This document shows positions 1-11,832 of a stretch of 64,000 nt of DNA, in pieces. The notes under the pieces were generated by a model. That model was given only the letters and a program-made list of their open reading frames with translations. It was not told the DNA's origin and did no database searches. The DNA comes from Hyperoodon ampullatus (lineage: Eukaryota; Chordata; Mammalia; Artiodactyla; Ziphiidae): contig OX457058.1 of the NCBI GenBank assembly GCA_949752795.1, forward strand, positions 167,960,223-168,024,222. The letters are read 5' to 3'. Each line of letters starts with the position of its first letter. The stretch's first letter is position 1. Both the position numbers and the translations under genes were made by a program.

Positions 1-1893
<1,893 letters not shown>

Positions 1894-1931
1894 ACTCTCT
1901 TTCTCTGTCTCTCTCTGTCTCTCTCTCTAAA

Positions 1932-1977
<46 letters not shown>

Positions 1978-2006
1978 CACACACGCGCGCGCACACACAC
2001 ACATAC
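1894..2006. repeat. (TC)n-(CA)n/(CG)n compound microsatellite
   Basis: An imperfect then perfect (CT)n run passes directly into CACACACGCGCGCGCACACA-type DNA. Bases 1974-2006 alternate strictly between pyrimidine and purine, which is the classic Z-DNA-prone pattern. The polypyrimidine part could also form a triplex. Open frames read across it are low-complexity artefacts. Confidence 0.95.
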
Positions 2007-2164
2007 CAGCTAACTAAACCACAAATAAGATATAGTGGAAATGAAGAGTCTGTTTTAAATTTACCAGGAACATAAAATTGCATAAGAAGCCAATTGCCTA
2101 CCTTGGCTTCAATGACTTTGTTCCAAATGCACTCTTTTCATTTATGCCTACTACCTGTACATTT

Positions 2165-2244
2165 CTCATGGGAAATTTCAAATGCATACAAAAGAAGATA
2201 CAATAGTATAACAAAACCCCTACCACCTAAACAATGATCAACTC
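2165..2244 (-). mobile_element. Old L1 3' UTR fragment, left part, split by L1-A
   Basis: The text resembles the antisense 3' UTR of an old mammalian L1. It continues without a break in sense at 9,579 on the far side of the young L1. This shows that L1-A landed inside an older L1. Confidence 0.6.
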
Positions 2245-2256
2245 AAGGCAAATCTT
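2245..2256. repeat. Target-site duplication of L1-A, left copy
   Basis: The 12-mer AAGGCAAATCTT is repeated exactly at 9567-9578. On the minus strand the insertion site reads TT|AAGA, close to the L1 endonuclease consensus TT|AAAA. Confidence 0.92.
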
Positions 2257-2369
2257 TTTTTTTTTTTTTTTTGTTGATTTTTTTTTTTATTAGTTTCTGC
2301 TTTATAACAAAGTGAATCAGTCATACATATACATCTGTTCCCACATCCCCTCCCTCATGCATCTCCCTC

Positions 2370-2400
2370 CCTCCCACCCTCCCCATCCCACCCCTCCAGG
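2370..2400 (-). other. G-rich tract in the L1-A 3' UTR
   Basis: On the minus strand several runs of three or more G separated by short loops form a quadruplex-prone motif. It corresponds to the conserved polypurine tract of mammalian L1 3' UTRs. The matching tract in L1-B is at 36187-36213. Confidence 0.75.
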
Positions 2401-2615
2401 CGGTCACAAAGCACCGAGCTGATCTCCCTGTGCTCTGCGGCTGCTTCCCACTATCTATCTACCTTACGTTTGGTAGTGTATATATGTCCATGCCTCTCTT
2501 TCCCTTTGTCACAGCTTACCCTTCCCCTTCCCCATATCCTCAAGTCCATTCTCAAGTAGGTCTGTGTCTTTATTCCCGTTTTACCCCTAGGTTCTTCATG
2601 ACTTTTTTTTTTTTT

Positions 2616-5600
2616 TTAAATTCCATATATACGTGTTAGCATACGGTATTTGTCTTTCTCTTTCTGACTTACTTCACTCTGTATGACAGACTCTAGGTCT
2701 ATCCACCTCATTACAAATAGCTCAGTTTCGTTTCTTTTTATGGCTGAGTAATATTCCATTGTATATATGTGCCACATCTTCTTTATCCATTCATCCGATG
2801 ATGGACACTTAGGTTGTTTCCAGCTCCGGGCTATTGTGAATAGAGCTGCAATGAACATTTTGGTACATGTCTCTTTTTGAATTATGGTTTTCTCAGGGTA
2901 TATGCCTAGTAGTGGGATTGCTGGGTCATATGGTAGTTCTATTTTTAGTTTTTTAAGGAACCTCCATACTGTTCTCCATAGTGGCTGTACCAATTCACAT
3001 TCCCACCAGCAGTGCAAGAGTGTTCCCTTTTCTCCACACCCTCTCCAGCATTTATTGTTTCTAGATTTCTTGATGATGGCCATTCTGACTGGTGTGAGAT
3101 GATATCTCATTGTAGTTTTGATTTGCATTTCTCTAATGATTAATGATGTTGAGCATTCTTTCATGTGTTTGTTGGCAGTCCGTATATCTTCTTTGGAGAA
3201 ATGCCTATTTAAGTCTTCTGCCCATTTTTGGATTGGGTTGTTTGTTTTTTTGCTATTGAGCTGCATGAGCTGTTTATAAATTTTGGAGATTAATCCTTTG
3301 TCAGTTGCTTCATTTGCAAATATTTTCTCCCATTCTGAGGGTTGTCTTTTGGTCTTGTTTATGGTTTCCTTTGCTGTGCAAAAGCTTTGAAGTTTCATTA
3401 GGTCCCATTTGTTTATCTTTGTTTTTATTTCCATTTCTCTAGGAGGTGGGTCCAAAAGGATCTTGCTGTGATTTATGTCATAGAGTGTTCTACCTATGTT
3501 TTCCTCTAAGAGTTTGATAGTTTCTGGCCTTACATTTAGGTCTTTAATCCATTTTGAGCTTATTTTTGTGTATGGTGTTAGGGAATGATCTAATCTCATA
3601 CTTTTACATGTCCCTGTCCAGTTTTCCCAGCACCACTTATTGAAGAGGCTGTCCTTTCTCCACTGTACATTCCTGCCTCCTTTATCAAAGATAAGTTGGC
3701 CATATGTGCGTGGGTTTATCTCTGGGCTTTCTATCCTGATCCACTGATCTATCTTTCTGTTTTTATGCCAGTACCACACTGTCTTAATTACTGTAGCTTT
3801 GTAGTATAGTCTGAAGTCAGGCAGCCTGATTCCTCCAGCTCCGTTTTTCGTTCTCAAGATTGCTTTGGCTATTCGGGGTCTTTTGTTTTTCCAAACAAAT
3901 TTTGAAATTTTTTGTTCTACTTCTGTGAAAAATGCCAGTGGTAGTTTGATAGGGATTGCATTGAATCTGTAGATTGCTTTGGGTAGTAGAGTCATTTTCA
4001 CAATATTGATTCTTCCAATCCAGGAGCATGGTATATCTCTCCATCTATTTATATCATCTTTAATTTCTTTCATCAGTGTCTTATAATTTTCTGCATACAG
4101 GTCTTTTGTCTCCTTAGGTAGGTTTATTCCTAGATATTTTATTCTTTTTGTTGCAATGGTAAATGGGAGTGTTTTCTTGATTTCATTTTCAGATTTTTCA
4201 TCATTAGTGTACAGGAATGCCAGAGATTTCTGTGCATTAATTTTGTATCCTGCTACTTTACCAAATTCATTCATTAGCTCTAGTAGTTTTTCGGTAGCAT
4301 CTTTAGGATTCTCTATGTATAGTATCATGTCATCTGCAAACAGTGACAGCTTTACTTCTTCTTTTCCAATTTGGATTCCTTTTATTTCCTTTTCTTCTCT
4401 GATTGCTGTGGCTAAAACTTCCAAAACTAGGTTGAATAAGAGTGGTGAGAGTGGGCAGCCTTGTCTTGTTCCTGATCTTAGTGGAAATGGTTTCAGTTTT
4501 TCACCACTGAGGACAATGTTGGCTGTGGGTTTGTCATATATGGCCTTTATTATGTTGAGGAAAGTTCCCTCTATGCCTACTTTCTGCAGGGTTTTTATCA
4601 TAAATGGGTGTTGAATTTTGTCGAAAGCTTTCTCTGCATCTATTGAGATGATCATATGGTTTTTCTCCTTCAACTTGTTAATATGGTGTATCACATTGAT
4701 TGATTTGCGTATATTGAAGAATCCTTGCATTCCTGGAATAAACCCCACTTGATCATGGTGTATGATCCTTTTAATGTGCTGTTGGATTCTGTTTGCTAGT
4801 ATTTTGTTGAGGATTTTTGCATCTATGTTCATCAGCGATATTGGCCTGTAGTTTTCTTTCTTTGTGACATCCTTGCCTGGTTTTGGTATCAAGGTGATGG
4901 TGGCCTCGTAAAATGAGTTTGGGAGTGTTCCTTCCTCTGAAATTGTTTGGAAGAGCTTGAGAAGGATGGGTGTTAGCTCTTCTCTAAATGTTTGATAGAA
5001 TTCGCCTGTGAAGCCATCTGGTCCTGGGCTTTTGTTTGATGGAAGATTTTTAATCACAGTTTCAATTTCAGTGCTTGTGATTGGTCTATTCATATTTTCT
5101 ATTTCTTCCTGAGTCAGTCTTGGTAGGTTGTGCATTTCTAAGAATTTGTCCATTTCTTCCAGGTTGTCCATTTTATTGGAATAGAGTTGCTTATAGTAAT
5201 CTCTCATGATCTTTTGTATTTCTGCAGTGTCAGTTGTTACTTCTCCTTTTTCATTTCTAATTCTACTGATTTGAGTCTTCTCCCTTCTTTTCTTGATGAG
5301 TCTGGCTAATGGTTTGTCAATTTTGTTTATCTTCTCAAAGAACCAGCTTTTAGTTTGGTTGATCTTTGCTATCGTTTCCTTCATTTCTTTTTCATTTATT
5401 TCTGATCTGATCTTTATGATTTCTTTCCTTCTGCTAACTTCGGGGGTTTTTTGTTCTTCTTTCTCTAATTGCTTTAGGTGCAGGGTCAGGTTGTTTACTC
5501 GAAATGTTTCCTGTTTCTTAAGGTGGGATTGTATTGCTATAAACTTCCCCCTTAGAACTGCTTTTGCTGCGTCCCATAGGTTTTGGGTCGTCGTGTCTCC

Positions 5601-6434
5601 ATTGTCATTTGTTTCTAAGTATTTCTTAATTTCCTCTTTGATTTCTTCAGTGATCACTTCATTATTGAGTAGTGTATTGTTTAGCCTCCATGTGTTTGTA
5701 TTTTTTACAGATCTTTTCCTGTAATTGATGTCTAGTCTCATAGCATTGTGGTCGGAAAAGATACTTGATACAATTTCAATTTTCTTAAATTTACCAAGGC
5801 TTGATTTGTGACCCAAGATATGATCTATCCTGGAGAATGTTCCATGAGCACTTGAGAAAAATGTGTATTCTGTTGTTTTTGGGTGGAATGTCCTATAAAT
5901 ATCAATTAAGTCCATCTTGTTTAATGTATCATTTAAAGCTTGTGTTTCCTTATTTATTTTCATTTTGGATGATCTGTCCATTGGTGAAAGTGGGGTGTTA
6001 AAGTCCCCTACTATGATTGTGTTACTGTCGATTTCCCCTTTTATGGCTGTTAGTATTTGCCTTATGTATTGAGGTGCTCCTATGTTGGGTGCATAAATAT
6101 TTACAATTGTTATATCTTCTTCTTGGATCGATCCCTTTATCGTTATGTAGTGTCCTTCTTTGTCTCTTCTAATAGTCTTTATTTTAGAGTCTATTTTGTC
6201 TGATATAAGAATTGCTACTCCAGCTTTCTTTTGATTTCCATTTGCATGGAATATCTTTTTCCATCCCCTTACTTTCAATCTGTATGTGTCTCTAGGTCTG
6301 AAGTGGGTCTCTTGTAGACAGCATATATATGGGTCTTGTTTTTGTATCCATTCAGCCACTCTGTGTCTTTTGGTGGGAGCATTTAGTCCATTTACATTTA
6401 AGGTAATTATTGATATGTATGTTCCTATTCCCAT
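2616..6434 (-). CDS. L1 ORF2p: endonuclease / reverse transcriptase (L1-A)
   Basis: An open frame of 1272 residues, close to the usual mammalian L1 ORF2p length of about 1275. The N-terminal apurinic-like endonuclease has TLNVNG with Asn13, the QETH motif with Glu42, GDFNTPLS with Asp144 and SDHN with Asp228/His229. The reverse transcriptase follows, with the catalytic FADD at 699-702. Near residue 1129 is the CCHC cysteine motif (C-X3-C-X7-H-X4-C). The protein nicks genomic DNA at TT|AAAA-like sites and primes cDNA synthesis on L1 RNA. It follows ORF1 by 58 nt, so it should be translated by unconventional reinitiation as in other L1s. No stop, frameshift or lost catalytic residue is seen. 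By eye it differs from the L1-B copy at roughly 65-70 residues (about 95% identity). Confidence 0.96.
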   Translation of the reverse strand: MGIGTYISIITLNVNGLNAPTKRHRVAEWIQKQDPYICCLQETHFRPRDTYRLKVRGWKKIFHANGNQKKAGVAILISDKIDSKIKTIRRDKEGHYITIKGSIQEEDITIVNIYAPNIGAPQYIRQILTAIKGEIDSNTIIVGDFNTPLSPMDRSSKMKINKETQALNDTLNKMDLIDIYRTFHPKTTEYTFFSSAHGTFSRIDHILGHKSSLGKFKKIEIVSSIFSDHNAMRLDINYRKRSVKNTNTWRLNNTLLNNEVITEEIKEEIKKYLETNDNGDTTTQNLWDAAKAVLRGKFIAIQSHLKKQETFRVNNLTLHLKQLEKEEQKTPEVSRRKEIIKIRSEINEKEMKETIAKINQTKSWFFEKINKIDKPLARLIKKRREKTQISRIRNEKGEVTTDTAEIQKIMRDYYKQLYSNKMDNLEEMDKFLEMHNLPRLTQEEIENMNRPITSTEIETVIKNLPSNKSPGPDGFTGEFYQTFREELTPILLKLFQTISEEGTLPNSFYEATITLIPKPGKDVTKKENYRPISLMNIDAKILNKILANRIQQHIKRIIHHDQVGFIPGMQGFFNIRKSINVIHHINKLKEKNHMIISIDAEKAFDKIQHPFMIKTLQKVGIEGTFLNIIKAIYDKPTANIVLSGEKLKPFPLRSGTRQGCPLSPLLFNLVLEVLATAIREEKEIKGIQIGKEEVKLSLFADDMILYIENPKDATEKLLELMNEFGKVAGYKINAQKSLAFLYTNDEKSENEIKKTLPFTIATKRIKYLGINLPKETKDLYAENYKTLMKEIKDDINRWRDIPCSWIGRINIVKMTLLPKAIYRFNAIPIKLPLAFFTEVEQKISKFVWKNKRPRIAKAILRTKNGAGGIRLPDFRLYYKATVIKTVWYWHKNRKIDQWIRIESPEINPRTYGQLIFDKGGRNVQWRKDSLFNKWCWENWTGTCKSMRLDHSLTPYTKISSKWIKDLNVRPETIKLLEENIGRTLYDINHSKILLDPPPREMEIKTKINKWDLMKLQSFCTAKETINKTKRQPSEWEKIFANEATDKGLISKIYKQLMQLNSKKTNNPIQKWAEDLNRHFSKEDIRTANKHMKECSTSLIIREMQIKTTMRYHLTPVRMAIIKKSRNNKCWRGCGEKGTLLHCWWECELVQPLWRTVWRFLKKLKIELPYDPAIPLLGIYPEKTIIQKETCTKMFIAALFTIARSWKQPKCPSSDEWIKKMWHIYTMEYYSAIKRNETELFVMRWIDLESVIQSEVSQKEKDKYRMLTRIYGI

Positions 6435-6492
6435 TTCCTTAATGGCTTTGGGTTCGTTATTGTAGGTATAGTCCTTCTGTTGTGTTTCTTGC

Positions 6493-7407
6493 CTAGAGAA
6501 GTTCCTTTAGCATTTGTTGTAAAGCTGGTTTGGTGGTGCTGAACTCTCTCAGCTTTTGCTTGTCTGTAAACGTTTTAATTTCTCCATCAAATCTGAATGA
6601 GATCCTTGCTGGGTAGAGTAATCTTGGCTGCAGGTTTCTCTCCTTCATCACTTTAATTATGTCCTGCCACTCCCTTCTGGCTTGTAGAGTTTCTGCTGAG
6701 AGATCAGCTGTTAACCTGATGGGGATTCCCTTGTGTGTTATTTGTTGTTTTTCCCTTGCTGCTTTTAATATGATTTCTTTGTGTTTAATTTTTGACAGTT
6801 TGATTAATATGTGTCTTGGCGTATTTCTTCTTGGATTTATTCTGTATGGGACTCTCTGTGCCTCCTGGACTTGATTAACTATTTCCTTTCCCATATTAGG
6901 GAAGTTTTCAACTATAATCTCTTCAAATATTTTCTCAGTCCCTTTCTTTTTCTCTTCTTCTTCTGGAACCCCTATAATTCGAATGTTGGTGCGTTTAATG
7001 TTGTCCCAGAGGTCTCTGAGACTGTCCTCTGTTCTTTTCATTCTTTTTTCTTTATTTTGCTCTGCATCAGTTATTTCCACTATTTTATCTTCCACCTCAC
7101 TTATCCGTTCTTCTGCCTCAGTTATTCTGCTATTGATCCCATCTAGAGTATTTTTCATTTCATTTATTGTGTTTTTAATCGATGCTTGATTCATCTTTAG
7201 TTCTTCTAGGTCCTTGTTAACTCTTTCTTGCATATTGTCTATTCTATTTCCAAGATTTTGGATCTGGGAAATAGAATCTTGGATCAGCTTTACTATCATT
7301 ATTCTGAATTCTTTTTCAGGTAGACTGCCTATTACCTCTTCATTTGTTAGGTCTGGTACGTTTTTATCTTGCTCCTTCACCTGCTGTGTGTTTTTCTGCT
7401 TTCTCAT
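6493..7407 (-). CDS. L1 ORF1p: RNA-binding chaperone (L1-A)
   Basis: An open frame of 304 residues. It has a polar N-terminus, a long coiled coil (about 35-125, with heptad-rich segments such as [16 protein letters not shown]), an RRM-like domain starting near [10 protein letters not shown] (141-150), and the C-terminal domain with the conserved [17 protein letters not shown] stretch (231-247). ORF1p forms trimers through the coiled coil, coats L1 RNA and acts as a nucleic-acid chaperone in the cytoplasmic ribonucleoprotein. Compared with L1-B it keeps seven extra residues (44-50, DSISQIQ), exactly one heptad. The start Met is the first in frame and agrees with the L1-B copy. No internal stop is seen, so the protein is probably functional. 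Confidence 0.95.
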   Translation of the reverse strand: MRKQKNTQQVKEQDKNVPDLTNEEVIGSLPEKEFRIMIVKLIQDSISQIQNLGNRIDNMQERVNKDLEELKMNQASIKNTINEMKNTLDGINSRITEAEERISEVEDKIVEITDAEQNKEKRMKRTEDSLRDLWDNIKRTNIRIIGVPEEEEKKKGTEKIFEEIIVENFPNMGKEIVNQVQEAQRVPYRINPRRNTPRHILIKLSKIKHKEIILKAAREKQQITHKGIPIRLTADLSAETLQARREWQDIIKVMKERNLQPRLLYPARISFRFDGEIKTFTDKQKLREFSTTKPALQQMLKELL

Positions 7408-7926
7408 TTTGCTTATGTTACTGTGTTTGGGGTCTCCTTTTTGCAGGCTGCAGATTCGTAGTTCCCGTTGTTTTTGGTGTCTGTCCCCCGTGGCTAAGGT
7501 TGTTTCAGTAGGTTGTGTAGGCTTCCTGGTGGGGGGGACTAATGCCTGTGTTCTGGTGGTTGAAGCTCGATCTTGTCTTTCTGGTGGACAGGTCCACGTC
7601 TGGTGGTGTGTTTTGGGGTGCCTGTGGCCTTATTATGTTTTTAGGTATCCTCTCTGCTAATGGGTGGGGTTGTGTTCCTGCCTTGCTAGTTGCTTGGCAT
7701 AGGGTGACCAGCACTGTAGCTTGCTGGTCGTTGACTGAAGCTGGGTGCTGGTGTTGAGATGGAGATCCCTGGGAGATTTTCGCTGCTTGATATTATGTGG
7801 AGCTGGGAGGTCTCTTGTGGACCCGTGTCCTGAAGTTGGCTCTCCCACTTCAGAGGCACAGCACTAACTCCTGGCTGCAGCACCAAGAGCCTTTCATCCA
7901 CCCGGCTCAGAATAACAGTGAGAAAA

Positions 7927-8310
7927 AGTAGAAAGAAATAATTAGTAGAAGAAAGAAAGAGAGATTGAAAGAAAGGAAGAAGGGAAGTAAGGAAGGAAGG
8001 AAGGAAGAAAGAAAGAAAGGAGGGAGGGAGGAAGGATGGAAAGAAAGGAAAGAAAGGAGGGAGGGAGGGAGGAATGAAAGCAAAAGGAAGAGTGAATGGA
8101 AGAAGAGAGGGAGGGAGGGAGGAAGGAAAGAAAGAAAGAAAGACAGGAGGGAGGGAGGGAGGGAGGAAGGAAAGAAAAAGAAAGTGGAAAGAAGAAGGGT
8201 GGGAGGGAGGGAGGGATGGAGGAAAGAAAAAGAAAGAAGGAAAGGAGGAGCGGAGGGAGGGAGGGAGGAAGGGAAGGGAGGAAAAAAAGAAAGATCAGGT
8301 AAAGTAAAAT
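7927..8310. repeat. Long (GGAA/GGGA/GAAA)n polypurine tract inside L1-A
   Basis: Nearly 380 bp with almost pure A and G on the plus strand, made of shifting GGAA, GGGA and GAAA units. On the L1-A sense strand it is polypyrimidine. Mirror-symmetric polypurine DNA of this kind can form triplexes, and GGAA arrays bind ETS factors. Long open frames across it in several frames of both strands are compositional artefacts. Confidence 0.95.
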
Positions 8311-8480
8311 AGAATAAAGTATGAAATATAGTAGCGTTATTAAAATTAAAAAGTAATTATTGAAAAAAAACACGGACCGAAAGAACCCTGGGACATATGG
8401 TGGAAGCAAAGCTATACAGAGAGAATCTTACACAGAAGATTACACATACACATTCACAAAAAGAGAGCAGGGGGAAAAAT

Positions 8481-8690
8481 CAAAAATCTTGCTCTCCAAG
8501 TCCACCTCCTCGATTTGGGATAATTCGTTGTAAAAAGAGGAAAAGGGCGAAAAGTCTGAAATCTTGCTAAGTCCACCTCCTTAATTTGAGATAATTCGTT
8601 GTAAAAAGAGGGAAAAAAAAGGGGGGAAAGTCTTAAATCTTGTCCTCAAGGTCCACTTCCTCAATTTGGGATGATTCGCTGTCCATTCAT
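8481..8690 (-). repeat. Tandem repeat (about 76-bp units, nearly 3 copies) in the L1-A 5' UTR
   Basis: Units start near 8481, 8557 and 8633. Each contains AAATCTTG, then a TCCACcTCCT-like block, then a GATAATTCG-like block and a purine-rich tail. L1-B retains only part of one unit before its deletion. Variable tandem units are a common feature of L1 5' UTRs. Confidence 0.85.
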
Positions 8691-9544
8691 GCACTCCACA
8701 GACGCAGGGCACATCAAATGGACCGTGGAGCTTTAATCCGCTGCCTCGGAGGCTGCACAGAGAGATTTCCCTGTCTCTGCTCTCACAGCTCCCGGGTCTC
8801 AGCCTTGGACCTGGCCCCGCCTCTGCGCGTAGGTCGCCGGAGGGCGTCCGTTCTTCGCTCAGACAGGACGGGTTTAAAGGAGCCGCTGATTCGGGGGCTC
8901 TGGCTCACTCAGGCAGAGGGGAGGGAGGGGAATGCCCTCTCCTCGCGCACCAGGCAACAAAAGGGAAAAAAGTCTCTTGCCTCTCCGGTAGCTCCAGACC
9001 CTTTCCCCGGACTCCCTCCGGGCTAGCACTAACCCCTTCAGGGTCTCTTCCTGCCGCCAGCCCCAGACCTCTCCCTGCGCTCCGACTGAAAGCCCATACC
9101 CGAGCCTCAGCTCCCAGCCCCGCCCGCCCTGGCGGCCGAGCAGACAAGTCTCTCGGGCTGGTGTGTGCCTGAGGGCACCGATCCTCTGTGCCAAAATCTC
9201 TCTGCTTTGCCCTCCACACCCCTGTTGCTGTGCTCTCCTCCGCTACTCCGAAGCTTTCCCCCTCCGCCACCTGCAGTCTCCGCCCTCGAAGGGGCTTGTA
9301 GTGTGTAGAAACCTTCCCTCCTTCACGGCTCCCTCCCACTGGTGCAGGTCCCGTCCATATCCTATTGTCTCTGTTTATTCTTTTTTTCTTTTGACCTACC
9401 CAGGTATGTGGGGAGTTTCTTGCCTTTTGGGGGGTCTGAGGTCTTCTGTCAGCGTTCAGTAGGTGTTCTGTTGGAGTTGTTCCACGTGTAGATGAATTTC
9501 TGATGTATCTGTGGGGAGGAAGGTGATCTCCGCGTCTTACTCTT

Positions 9545-9554
9545 CCGCCATCTT
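9545..9554 (-). promoter_or_regulatory. Probable YY1 site at the L1-A 5' end
   Basis: The minus strand reads AAGATGGCGG within the first 25 bases of the element. This matches the AAGATGG core of the YY1 site that positions transcription start in other mammalian L1s. L1-B lacks this stretch. Confidence 0.7.
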
Positions 9555-9566
9555 CCTCCGGCTCCC

Positions 9567-9578
9567 AAGGCAAATCTT
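9567..9578. repeat. Target-site duplication of L1-A, right copy
   Basis: An exact match to 2245-2256. It marks the 5' boundary of the element. Confidence 0.92.
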
Positions 9579-11580
9579 AATTCGTCTTTCTCTCTCTACT
9601 AACCCTGTCCTTCAGATTATCTTGAAAAATATTCCAATCATATAATCTCGCTCATAAATATTTAAGTAATTATCTCTGAAAAATGTGGCTGAAGGACTCA
9701 AGAGTTAACTCCAAGGGGTTCTACTGGCTAAACAATTTGAGCACCAAAATAAACAGTAACTGTAATGGGTTGTAACATGTCAAGTATTTCTAAAAGGTAC
9801 TCTCTTTAACATAACCATAATAACATCATCACATCTAAAAAGTTTAAGATAATCAACTACCCAATGTTCAAATTTCCCCTATGGTGAAATATTTTTTTAT
9901 AGTTGTTTTCTTCAAATCAAGATCAACATTTTGACTGTTTCCAGTCTTTTGCTGTTAGAAATAGTGACACAGTAACTTTGTACACACATATTTTCAGATA
10001 TTTCCCAGTATATATCTGTAAGACAGATTCTTAGAGATAGGACTACTAGGTCAAAAGGTAAATATATGTGTAATTTTGTTTAATACTGCTAAATTTCTCT
10101 CTAAAGTTGTACCATTCTGCATTCCCAGTAGCAATGTATGAGAGTACCTGTATCTATCACCAAGAGAATATTTGTCAAATGCTGGACTTTTGCCAGTATG
10201 ATAGGAAAGGAATTATATCTTGTGCTGTTTTAATTTGCACCTCTTATTATAAATCAGGTTGGGCACCTTTTCATATAAAGGCTAATATGTATTTGTCTCT
10301 ATGAACTCACTGTTCATTATATCGCTTACCCATCTTTCCATAAAGTTATTGGTACTTTTCTTCCTCAGTTTTAGAGGATTTTCATAAATTTGAGAGATTA
10401 ATGCAATGTCCATAATGGAAGCGGCAAACATTATTCCAGTTTGTCATCCTCTTTTCACTTTGATTTACTAGTGAAATTGATTTACTCTGATGATGGTGTT
10501 TTTTGCTATGCAAAAAAGGAGGGTGAGTGTGTATTGTATATACAAATATGCATATATACACATATACATACATATATAAGTGTGTGAATACTGTACTTCC
10601 TGGTACAGTATGAGAAGTGAATCCAATCCTAGCTTTCCTCAATTGACTATCCCAGTATCACAAACACCACTTATTAAAAATTCCTATTTTTTTCATTGAT
10701 TTTAGGATGCTGCTTTTATTATAGACTAAATTTCTATATGCCACTGGGTTTTTGTTTTTGGTTTTTAATTAATTCATTCATTTATTTTATTTTTGGCTGT
10801 GTTGGGTCTTCGTTGCTGTGCTCGGGCTTTCTCTAGTTGCGGCGATTGGGGGCTACTCTTCGTTGTGGTGCGCATACTTCTCATTGCAGTGGCTTCTCTT
10901 GTTGTGGGGCACGGGCTCTAGGCGCGTGGGCTACAGTAGTTGTGGTGCACGGGCTCAGTAGCTGTGGCACACAGGATTAGTTGCTCCACGGCATGTGGGA
11001 TCTTCTGGGACCAGGGATCAAACCCCTGTACCCTGCATTGGCAGGTGGATTCTTAATCACTGCATCACCAGGGAAGTCCCACCATTCGGTTTTGGTTTTA
11101 TATCTTCTATTCAGTTGATCTGTATTCCTGAACCAATACCACATTTTAAAAGTTATCATGGCTTATAATATGTTTCATTATCTAGCAGGGCTAGCCTCCC
11201 ATCCTTACTGTTCTTCAATTTCAAAGTTCTGCTAGCTATGCTTGCTTATCTGTTCCTACAAATAAACTTTATAATCTGTCCAGACATAGGAGGAAAAAAA
11301 TCTGATGACATTTTTATTGGGATCATGTTACATTTATAAATTATTTTAGAAAAACCTGACATCTTTAGGATGTTGAGTCTTCCTATTCAGAATATTTGTT
11401 CAAGTCAAGTTTATGTTTGTATCTTTGGGAGTTTTTTTTTACAATTCTCCTCATAAATTTTGAACTTTTCTTGTTTAGTGTATGCCTATGAAATTTGTTT
11501 GGCTAAATGGCACCTTTTCTTCCATTATACCTTGTAACTGATTTCTGGGTTTTTTTAAATTTATACATTTTTCAAAGGCC
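9579..11580 (-). mobile_element. Old L1 relic, antisense 3' UTR and ORF2 C-terminal part
   Basis: Continues the relic at 2165-2244. From about 9,925 it reads as the reverse complement of a degraded L1 3' end and ORF2 tail, and it runs to about 11,580. Many stops and indels make it non-coding. A tRNA-derived SINE interrupts it at 10770-11080. Confidence 0.75.
10770..11080 (-). mobile_element. tRNA-Glu-derived SINE (CHR-1 type)
   Basis: Read on the minus strand it begins GGGACTTCCCTGGTG, has the B-box-like GGTTTGATCCCTGG, and ends in A-rich sequence at the left. The head resembles tRNA-Glu, as in known cetartiodactyl CHR SINEs. The possible target-site duplication is badly decayed, so this is an older copy. 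Confidence 0.85.
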
Positions 11581-11694
11581 CTTTTCAGTCTGTTTAGAGG
11601 ATGCATTCCCAGACCACCCAGATCATACTAATTACTCTCATCTTTAAACATCTAGTGAATTTTAAAAAAGTTTTACATTTTTCATGACATTTCA

Positions 11695-11832
11695 TGACAC
11701 CTGTTCTATCTCCCCTACTAGAATAAAAACTTTTCAGAAACAATGTTATACTCACTTTCTGCTTAAAACTCAGAACCTTGTATGATGCTGGGAATTTAGC
11801 AGGAACTCAGCAAATACATAGTTGATAGATAA
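11695..11832 (+). mobile_element. L2 3'-end fragment
   Basis: The order of words (CTACTAGAAT..., then ACTCAGCAAATA...TTGATAGAT) matches the end of mammalian L2 elements. It is strongly diverged. Confidence 0.5.

Larger units (their letters stand above)
2257..9566 (-). mobile_element. Full-length LINE-1 element (L1-A) with both ORFs open
   Basis: This is an autonomous non-LTR retrotransposon of about 7.3 kb, read on the minus strand. In order it has a 5' UTR (7408-9566), ORF1 (6493-7407), a 58-nt spacer, ORF2 (2616-6434), a 3' UTR (2257-2615) and an interrupted poly-A tail, seen as T-runs at 2257-2290. Exact 12-bp direct repeats flank it, so it inserted by target-primed reverse transcription and has decayed little. 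The 5' terminus carries the GGAGGAAGATGGCGG-type start expected of a complete L1. It lies within an older L1 relic. Relative to L1-B its 5' UTR has a large polypurine microsatellite and a tandem repeat but lacks a GC-rich block. Open frames and perfect duplications suggest a recent insertion. Activity cannot be judged from sequence alone. Confidence 0.96.
7408..9566 (-). promoter_or_regulatory. L1-A 5' UTR / internal promoter region
   Basis: About 2.16 kb upstream of ORF1, longer than the 1.44 kb of L1-B. The element-proximal 5' half (about 8,700-9,560) is GC- and CpG-rich and aligns with L1-B. The middle holds a tandem repeat (8481-8690) and a polypurine tract (7927-8310), neither of which is in L1-B. 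The segment next to ORF1 aligns with L1-B again. L1 5' UTRs hold an internal RNA polymerase II promoter. The overlapping short open frames here are not conserved in L1-B and are not called as genes. Confidence 0.85.

Noticed and set aside
4156..5724. Antisense open frames of 140-152 residues within L1-A (and the equivalents in L1-B)
   Set aside because: They are exact shadows of ORF2, present at the same places in both copies because the sense protein is conserved. No start context, motif or independent constraint is visible.
7942..8409. Open frames up to 155 residues rich in Ser/Pro/Leu/Phe, or Lys/Glu/Arg/Gly on the other strand
   Set aside because: Translation of a polypurine/polypyrimidine microsatellite. 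They are open in several frames of both strands at once.
8905..9573. A 222-residue minus-strand open frame in the L1-A 5' UTR
   Set aside because: GC-rich 5' UTR. The frame is not preserved in L1-B, where the corresponding frame is of different length and sequence.
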